DNA from: JBLNDJ01 sp050261515
Lineage (GTDB): Bacteria > Acidobacteriota > Terriglobia > Bryobacterales > Bryobacteraceae
Assembly: GCA_050261515.1 (NCBI GenBank)
Contig: JBLNDJ010000009.1
Location: forward strand, 42,948 to 106,947
DNA: 64,000 nt
Direction: 5' to 3'
The translations under genes and the position numbers were made by a program. The notes below the pieces were generated by a model. The model saw only the letters and a list, made by a program, of their open reading frames with translations, had not been told where the DNA came from and searched no databases. This document shows positions 58,678 through 64,000 of the stretch, in pieces (position 1 is the stretch's first letter; every line of letters begins with the position of its first letter).

Positions 58678-59138
58678 CGGCGAACGCCTCGCGGCCGGAC
58701 TTGCGCAGCGGCAGCGGCCGCACGCCGCCCGGTGAGGATCGACAGCCTCGTAGCGAGCTGCAATTCGAGCTGGGCCGAAAGAATTTCGTCAGGGCTGCTG
58801 CCATTGCTGCGTCAATGGGTCTGCCGCCCAACGAGATCCACGACATTCAATGCGAAGCTCTTTGGCAGGCGGCACTAGAAAGAAACGGGCCTGGAACCAG
58901 ACGTCTTGCACGGCAATATGGGTTTTCGGACGAAGAACTGGAACAGGTCCTCAGAGAACGGGCCCAGCGCCTGGGTGAAAGCAGCCAGGGAAAACCTCTG
59001 GCTGCTTGCTATGACGCGCGCACCGAAAAATATTTGTCATTCGAAGAATGGGTAGAGCAAGCGAGGACAGTTCCGCGAACGCCGCCGGGACTCTTGACAG
59101 CGGCGGCGCGATGGTTAAAATATCTATTCGGAAGATAA
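58638..59138 (+). CDS. Protein of unknown function, helical
   Basis: A 166-residue protein. The first 40 residues are basic and low complexity. From residue 48 on it is helical: F-E-L-G-R-K-N-F-V-R-A-A-A-I-A-A-S-M-G-L-P and A-R-Q-Y-G-F-S-D-E-E-L-E-Q-V-L. The C-terminus ends T-A-A-A-R-W-L-K-Y-L-F-G-R. ATG 58638 has GAGAGG upstream. No family was recognised. Confidence 0.5.
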   Translation: MRSSARFGGTRSLAANASRPDLRSGSGRTPPGEDRQPRSELQFELGRKNFVRAAAIAASMGLPPNEIHDIQCEALWQAALERNGPGTRRLARQYGFSDEELEQVLRERAQRLGESSQGKPLAACYDARTEKYLSFEEWVEQARTVPRTPPGLLTAAARWLKYLFGR

Positions 59139-59221
59139 CTTTCGCTGAGTGCGCTAATCCACTCGCGGTAACGCTTCATTACTCGAACCCTTCGTTTTTT
59201 TTGAAGCTGAGGAGGAAAGCA

Positions 59222-59692
59222 ATGGAGTGGCGACAACGTCAGGTAACCTCCAGCCGCGGAGTTCACAGTGCGGACGACGTTGTTCTTTCAATTAGTCCCG
59301 TGGCCGAGGATCACGCTGTCCTCAAGCGCATCCTTCAACCCGAGGGCTGGCAGGTCCAGGCGGCCGATTGCTGCGAAGAAGCATTTCGGCGTCTTTCTTC
59401 CTGTCTGGCGCCGGCAATCATCACCAGTGACGTATTGCGCGATGGCGACTGGACGCGAATTTTGCGGCACGCGCAGGCTCATTTGCGGCCGCCCAGACTG
59501 ATCGTCGCCTCTCGCCTTGCAAATGAGCGGCTTTGGGCGGAGGTTCTTAATCTCGGAGGCTACGATGTGCTCATAAAGCCGTTCGTGGCTGACGAGGTTC
59601 GGCGGGTCGTGTCGCTGGCATGCTCACTTCCGGCCAGGCGCGACAGCCTGCCCCAGTTTGCCAAAGCTCACCTCGCTACCTCCGCCGCATAG
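59222..59692 (+). CDS. Stand-alone receiver-like protein with incomplete acidic pocket
   Basis: A 156-residue protein with a CheY-like fold. The phospho-acceptor aspartate fits I-I-T-S-D-V-L-R-D, and the conserved lysine is in V-L-I-K-P-F. The usual D-D/E-D pair near the N-terminus is replaced by I-S-P-V-A-E-D. It may be phosphorylated poorly or bind partners without phosphorylation. ATG 59222 is preferred over upstream starts because GGAGGAAAG lies just before it. No output domain or kinase is adjacent. Confidence 0.65.
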   Translation: MEWRQRQVTSSRGVHSADDVVLSISPVAEDHAVLKRILQPEGWQVQAADCCEEAFRRLSSCLAPAIITSDVLRDGDWTRILRHAQAHLRPPRLIVASRLANERLWAEVLNLGGYDVLIKPFVADEVRRVVSLACSLPARRDSLPQFAKAHLATSAA

Positions 59693-59732
59693 CCAACTGT
59701 AGCGGAAGACAGCCGGCGCTTTGGAGGTGCGG

Positions 59733-60058
59733 ATGCGAATCCAGGTTGAACGATACAAGCGAATGCTCGAGACCAAACACGCGGAACTGCTCGCGGCGAC
59801 GCGACACCGGGAGGGGATCGCGGTCGATCGCTCGCCTGATGTCATAGATGAGATCCAGGCTGCCGTCGATCAGGAGCGTGCCGTCTTGGAACTCGATCAT
59901 ACGAGCCGATTCGAGAGGGTACGTACGGGGTCTGCCAGCGATGCGATGAACTTATCAGCACCGCGCGCCTGAAGGCAATACCGTGGACATCTTTCTGCAT
60001 TAGGTGTCAGCAGGAACTTGACGAAGTCAGCTCTGAGTACTTCCCGCATGCGGCGTAA
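59733..60058 (+). pseudogene. DksA/TraR-family zinc-finger protein, frameshifted
   Basis: The first frame (ATG 59733, GGAGGTG upstream) encodes the helical N-terminus L-E-T-K-H-A-E-L-L and ...D-E-I-Q-A-A-V-D-Q-E-R, typical of DksA/TraR coiled-coil proteins, then runs into an unrelated tail ending at 59972. The other frame supplies, from 59924, Y-G-V-C-Q-R-C-D-E-L-I, A-I-P-W-T-S-F-C-I-R-C-Q-Q-E-L and a stop at 60056-60058, the complete C4 zinc finger. A single missing base in the G-run near 59917-59920 explains the break (E-R-G-T-Y-G-V-C would be restored). Either a real inactivation or a sequencing error. Confidence 0.85.
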
Positions 60059-60097
60059 GGTTCGAGAGCGAGTAAGCACTGACGGTAAGAGGAGGAC

Positions 60098-62461
60098 ATG
60101 AACACGCAGGAGTTGACCGTAAAGACACACCTCATGACGCGAGAAATCGCAAAGGCTTCGCCGGTCCGCGACGGCAGTCGCTCTCATTCGAACGCCGACC
60201 GAAGGGCCGCCCGAGTAGTACTGGTCGGCAATTATGTGCCGCGACAGTGTGGAATCGCCACTTTCACGGCCGATCTCTGCGAAGCTTTGGTACGGGCGCT
60301 GCCCAACGGAGACTGCTTCGCTGTTCCTGTCAACGATAGACCCGAAGGATATGCTTACCCGGAGCGAGTCCGCTTCGAGCTTTTCCAGGACGACCTCTCC
60401 ACGTACACGGCTGCCGCCGATTTCCTGAACATCAGCAACGTGGATGTAGTCTGCCTACAACATGAGTATGGAATTTTCGGCGGGCGGGCTGGGAGCCATG
60501 TTTTACACCTCCTCCGAGACCTTCGCGTGCCTCTTGTCACAACGCTCCACACCGTGCTCAAGGAGCCCGACGCAGACCAGCGAGCGGTGATGGAGGAGAT
60601 TGCGGACCTTTCCGATCGCCTGGTTGTAATGACGAACCGCGCCGCGGAGTTCCTCGAAGACATTTACGCCATCCCCGGCTCCAAGATCGACATCATCCCG
60701 CACGGCATCCCCGACGTTCCTTTCGTCGATTCGAATTTCTACAAGGATCAGTTTGGGCTGGAAGGCAAGAAGGTGCTGCTCACGTTCGGACTGTTGTCGC
60801 CGAATAAGGGGATCGAGCAGGTTATTGAGGCTTTGCCGTCCGTCGTCGCGCGTCACCCGGATGTCGTGTATGTGGTCGTGGGAGTCACCCACCCCCATGT
60901 ACAACGAAAGGATGGCGAATCGTATCGCCTCTCGCTCCAGCGTCTGGCCAGGAGCTGCGGTGTTGACGGGCACGTTGTTTTCCATGCACGCTTTGTGTCT
61001 TTGGAAGATCTTACCCACTTCTTAGGAGCCACCGATATTTACATCACACCCTATCTGAATCCCGCGCAGATTGTGTCGGGCACATTGGCCTATGCCGTGG
61101 GTTGCGGGAAGGCGGTGGTTTCAACACCTTACTGGCATGCCGAAGAACTTCTGGCCGACGGACGGGGGATTATTGTACCATTCAACGATTCCAGTGCGCT
61201 TGCGTCGCAGCTAATCGACCTGCTCGACAACGACGTCCTGCGAAATAGTATGCGCAAGAAGGCCTATCTCTTTGCGCGAAAAATGACCTGGCCGAGTGTC
61301 GCCCGGTCTTATGTAGAAACGTTCGCGCGAGCCCGGGAGGAACGAATGAGAAGCCCGCACCTGACGTTCATGGCCGCCACGCTCGCCGAGCGGCCGGCCG
61401 AACTCCCGGAGCCAAACCTCGATCACCTCTTGAGGCTGACCGATTCCACAGGCATTTTTCAGCACGCGGTATTCACAGTTCCGAATTATTCGGAAGGCTA
61501 TACAACCGATGACAATGCCCGGGCGGCCCTCTTTTCCGTGATCGCTCAACTATCCGGCATCACGGTTCCGGGCGCCGAACGCTATTTTGCCTTTCTATGG
61601 CATGCCTTCAACCCGGAAGTCAATCGATTTCGCAATTTCATGAGATACGACCGCCATTGGACCGAACGGCTCGGTTCCGAGGACAGTCACGGCCGGGCTG
61701 TCTGGGCACTCGGGACGGCTGTCGGGCGCTCCGAGGACGATGGGCTACGCGGCCTGGCTGGCCGCCTGTTCGATCTGGCGTTGCCGGTATCGTTTGCATT
61801 CACGAGTCCGCGCGCCTGGGCATTCATTCTGCTGGGCTGCCACGAGTACCTCCAGCGATTTTCCGGAGACCGGGCAGCCCAGTTGGTCAGGGATACGCTT
61901 GTCAAACAACTTGTGCGGCTGTACGAGGAACACCGATCCGAGAACTGGATTTGGTTCGAGGACATTGTGTCGTACTCCAATCCATCGCTTCCGCATGCCA
62001 TGCTGGTCTGCGGCACAGATTTGAAGCGTGATGACCTTACGGAAATCGGCTTGGATACGCTTCGCTGGCTGGTGGAACTTCAAAAGTCCGAGGAGGATTA
62101 TTTCACCCCGATAGGCTCGAACGGATTCTATCGTCGGGGCGGTTCACGGGCTCGCTTTGATCAGCAGCCGATTGAGGCCGGCGCCATGGCATCTGCATGC
62201 CTGGAGGCGTGGCGGATCTCGGGCGATTCTTACTGGCATCGCGCGGCGCACCGGGCGCTGGAATGGTTTCTCGGCCATAACGATCTTAGGCTCAGCCTTT
62301 ATGACGGCCGGACCGGTGGGTGCCGGGATGGCCTGCATTCGGATAGAGCCAACCAGAACGAGGGCGCCGAAGCGACGCTATCGTTTCTCACTGCCCTCGT
62401 CGAAACCAGGCTGGCATCTCGGATCGCTGGTTCGAAGGCCAGAGTCGCAGTCGCGTCCTAA
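60098..62461 (+). CDS. Glycosyltransferase family 4 fused to an (alpha/alpha)-type domain
   Basis: A 787-residue protein. Residues about 38-420 form a GT-B glycosyltransferase of family GT4: N-Y-V-P-R-Q-C-G-I-A-T-F at the start, L-L-S-P-N-K-G-I-E-Q near residue 230, and the Y-L-N-P-A-Q-I-V-S-G-T-L-A-Y-A-V-G acceptor/donor region. Residues about 430-787 are helical with W-F-E-D, Y-T-T-D-D-N-A-R-A and W-H-R-A-A-H-R-A-L, resembling six-hairpin glycosidase-like domains. Such fusions are found beside GH130 genes. A strong GAGGAGG site precedes ATG 60098. The sugar is not known; mannose is likely from the neighbour. Confidence 0.87.
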   Translation: MNTQELTVKTHLMTREIAKASPVRDGSRSHSNADRRAARVVLVGNYVPRQCGIATFTADLCEALVRALPNGDCFAVPVNDRPEGYAYPERVRFELFQDDLSTYTAAADFLNISNVDVVCLQHEYGIFGGRAGSHVLHLLRDLRVPLVTTLHTVLKEPDADQRAVMEEIADLSDRLVVMTNRAAEFLEDIYAIPGSKIDIIPHGIPDVPFVDSNFYKDQFGLEGKKVLLTFGLLSPNKGIEQVIEALPSVVARHPDVVYVVVGVTHPHVQRKDGESYRLSLQRLARSCGVDGHVVFHARFVSLEDLTHFLGATDIYITPYLNPAQIVSGTLAYAVGCGKAVVSTPYWHAEELLADGRGIIVPFNDSSALASQLIDLLDNDVLRNSMRKKAYLFARKMTWPSVARSYVETFARAREERMRSPHLTFMAATLAERPAELPEPNLDHLLRLTDSTGIFQHAVFTVPNYSEGYTTDDNARAALFSVIAQLSGITVPGAERYFAFLWHAFNPEVNRFRNFMRYDRHWTERLGSEDSHGRAVWALGTAVGRSEDDGLRGLAGRLFDLALPVSFAFTSPRAWAFILLGCHEYLQRFSGDRAAQLVRDTLVKQLVRLYEEHRSENWIWFEDIVSYSNPSLPHAMLVCGTDLKRDDLTEIGLDTLRWLVELQKSEEDYFTPIGSNGFYRRGGSRARFDQQPIEAGAMASACLEAWRISGDSYWHRAAHRALEWFLGHNDLRLSLYDGRTGGCRDGLHSDRANQNEGAEATLSFLTALVETRLASRIAGSKARVAVAS

Positions 62462-62466
62462 AGGGT

Positions 62467-63453
62467 ATGCATTCTATTGATGAAAACGGTCACGCAATTC
62501 TCTTTCACCGGTATCCGAAGAACCCCATCCTGACCGCTTCGGATTGGCCGTATCCGGTCAATTCAGTATTTAACTGTGGTGCTACCATTCTTCCGGACCA
62601 AAGGACCCTTCTGCTTTGCAGGGTAGAGGATAGAAGCGGGCGCTCGCATCTGTGCGCCGCCAGATCCCGCGATGGCGTGACCGGATGGGAAATCGATCCG
62701 TCGCCGACCATGCGACCCGATGTCGAGAACTATCCCGAGGAGATCTGGGGCATCGAGGATCCGCGAATCACGTACGTCGCGGAATTGAACAAGTACGCGA
62801 TCGTGTACACGTCGTACTCGCGCGGCGGCCCAGGCGTGTCCCTCGCTCTGACTCGGGATTTTCGCTCATTTGAACGGTATGGCGTGGTGATGCCGCCGGA
62901 AGACAAAGATGCCGCGCTTCTGCCGCGCCGGATCGGCGAGCATTGGGCCCTTATCCATCGTCCGGTGACGACCTGGCAGGGGGCACACATCTGGATCTCC
63001 TATTCTCCCGATCTCCGGCATTGGGGCAGCCACAAGCTGATCCTGCGGGCGCGGCAGGGCGGCTGGTGGGACGCGAATAAGATTGGGCTTTCACCGCCCC
63101 CGATCGAAACCGATCGGGGTTGGCTGATCATCTATCACGGCGTTCGCTCGACGGCATCGGGCAGCCTGTACCGCCTCGGCCTCGCCCTCTTCGATTCGCA
63201 GACGCCGGAACGCTGCATTTTACGCGGTGACACGTGGGTCTTTGGGCCGGAGGAGGTCTACGAGCGCCAGGGCGACGTGGCGAACATAGTATTCCCTTGT
63301 GGATACACCGTTGCGCCGGACGGCGACACCTTGAATCTTTACTACGGCGCTGCCGATACGTGCGTTGCGATGGCGTCCTCAAGCGTGCGCTCCTTGCTCG
63401 ACTGGCTCCAATGTTACGGCCGGCCGGCCAGCCAGGACGTTGATGCATGGTGA
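62467..63453 (+). CDS. GH130-family glycoside phosphorylase
   Basis: A 328-residue five-bladed beta-propeller enzyme. I-E-D-P-R-I-T near residue 97 carries the conserved catalytic aspartate, and C-R-V-E-D-R-S-G, R-D-F-R-S-F-E and I-I-Y-H-G-V are further GH130 landmarks. The family phosphorolyses beta-mannosides (for example beta-1,2- or beta-1,4-mannooligosaccharides), making mannose 1-phosphate. It starts 5 bases after the glycosyltransferase stop, so the two are one unit that could build and recycle a mannan-like reserve or surface glycan. Confidence 0.9.
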   Translation: MHSIDENGHAILFHRYPKNPILTASDWPYPVNSVFNCGATILPDQRTLLLCRVEDRSGRSHLCAARSRDGVTGWEIDPSPTMRPDVENYPEEIWGIEDPRITYVAELNKYAIVYTSYSRGGPGVSLALTRDFRSFERYGVVMPPEDKDAALLPRRIGEHWALIHRPVTTWQGAHIWISYSPDLRHWGSHKLILRARQGGWWDANKIGLSPPPIETDRGWLIIYHGVRSTASGSLYRLGLALFDSQTPERCILRGDTWVFGPEEVYERQGDVANIVFPCGYTVAPDGDTLNLYYGAADTCVAMASSSVRSLLDWLQCYGRPASQDVDAW

Positions 63454-63596
63454 GGTCTAGCGCTGTTGATGGCGGAACAAAACGGCGGCATTTCTGGCGG
63501 TTTTGCCCGCCCGCGCGGTCGGCGCCGGCAGCCCCGGAAGACAGGTGGGTTTTAGGCTCTCGACGTCGACAATTGAGAGGGACTACGATGTGAGGC

Positions 63597-63920
63597 GTGG
63601 CCGCATCGGACGCTCGTGCCTGGTACAAGATCCTGGGCCTGTGCGCCGTTAATCTGTTCGTGAGTTGGCTCCTGCTTGGTATCATCGATCCGGACCCGCG
63701 GCACAGACTTTCCACCATGGAAGTATTCGCGTGCGTGGTGATGCCGGCAATTCTTTTCTACTTGAGGACTGATTGGCACCCGCTCCGCTGTAGCGCGAGC
63801 TGGTTAGGCATCGCGGTGGTCGCTGTGTTCACCTATTCCGTTCTACACGAAGGTAGCCATGTGCTCGGGCTGTACGCGACCTCGGGGGACACTCAAAACC
63901 GGCCAATGAGGGACGGCTGA
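63597..63920 (+). CDS. Small membrane protein, probably truncated by a mobile element
   Basis: A 107-codon frame with GTG start. Two hydrophobic helices can be read (L-C-A-V-N-L-F-V-S-W-L-L-L-G-I and W-L-G-I-A-V-V-A-V-F-T-Y-S-V). The segment V-L-H-E-G-S-H-V-L looks like the start of a further conserved region with a metal-binding H-E. The last dozen residues are encoded by the repeat-bearing end of a mobile element, so the native C-terminus is missing from the frame. Confidence 0.5.
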   Translation: MAASDARAWYKILGLCAVNLFVSWLLLGIIDPDPRHRLSTMEVFACVVMPAILFYLRTDWHPLRCSASWLGIAVVAVFTYSVLHEGSHVLGLYATSGDTQNRPMRDG

Positions 63921-63931
63921 AAACCGGCCAA
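63892..63931. repeat. Tandem 15-base repeats, likely end of an IS21-type element
   Basis: CT-C/G-AAAACCGGCCAA occurs at 63892-63906 and again at 63917-63931, 25 bases apart, each behind GGGAC. Multiple internal repeats of this style mark the ends of IS21-family elements. The transposase would lie beyond the window. Confidence 0.5.
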
Positions 63932-64000
63932 CGGAGCTAAGGCAGGACATTGATCCCGAGCGGGGGTTACCCTCCGTCGACGTGAGCAATGTCTTGAGCC

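Overview
The window is a high-GC stretch of bacterial chromosome, most likely from an Acidobacteriota of the Solibacter/Bryobacter type. The evidence is the 1200-residue TonB receptor with an N-terminal carboxypeptidase-regulatory-like domain, the DUF1080, GH172 and GH116 glycan enzymes, the Tat-exported Gfo/Idh/MocA oxidoreductase, and small STAS-like proteins typical of that group. This assignment rests on gene content, not on a marker gene. No rRNA, tRNA or CRISPR array was seen.

Region 1 (1-10.9 kb) is housekeeping and sugar metabolism: the end of rpiB, a HAD phosphatase, a PHP-domain protein, an exported Gfo/Idh/MocA oxidoreductase, a GAF-containing sigma-54 activator, two small STAS-like proteins, an FAD oxidoreductase, two aldo/keto reductases and an exported DUF1080 protein.

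Region 2 (10.9-23 kb) is a nitrate and nitric-oxide module. A plus-strand operon encodes Ric (Fe-S repair), an NnrS-like haem-type membrane protein, a DUF438/hemerythrin/PAS protein and a DUF1858-DUF2249 protein. Convergent to it is a minus-strand operon: a NarK-type transporter fused to a NarI-like cytochrome b domain, a NarB/NasA-type molybdopterin reductase, a four-cluster Fe-S protein, a Rieske protein and a small membrane protein. A radical SAM/SPASM gene and a Crp/Fnr regulator follow. Four perfect GTGAC-N4-GTCAC palindromes lie at the operon heads. Three of them sit at class-II activator distance from a -10-like hexamer. The Crp/Fnr protein has a CRP-like RE...R recognition helix that fits this operator.

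Region 3 (23-35 kb) looks like an energy-limitation and stress block: short HPF, Kef antiporter, orphan MreB, Rnk, DUF302, an NtrB/NtrC pair, small unknown proteins, tandem UspA, hemerythrin, NsrR, a methyltransferase and a ferredoxin. Two NsrR-type operators (one good AAGATG-N11-CATCTT and one imperfect) sit between nsrR and the methyltransferase gene.

Region 4 (35-56.5 kb) is a glycan-use locus: parallel beta-helix protein, LacI regulator, GH116, an exported protein, GH172, the TonB receptor, an ADP-ribosylglycohydrolase-family protein, then TetR, a clan GH-D glycosidase and an esterase. It is interrupted at 48297-51454 by a 3.16-kb IS1595-family element. The element has 42-bp terminal inverted repeats (34/42 identical) and carries six passenger ORFs, including a lipoprotein. 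It appears to have split the shared upstream region of the ADP-ribosylglycohydrolase and tetR genes.

Region 5 (56.5-64 kb) is again stress-related: divergent Hsp20 genes, small unknown proteins, a degenerate receiver protein, a frameshifted DksA/TraR gene, and a GT4-hydrolase fusion followed by a GH130 phosphorylase. At the right edge a small membrane-protein gene is interrupted by what look like IS21-type terminal repeats.
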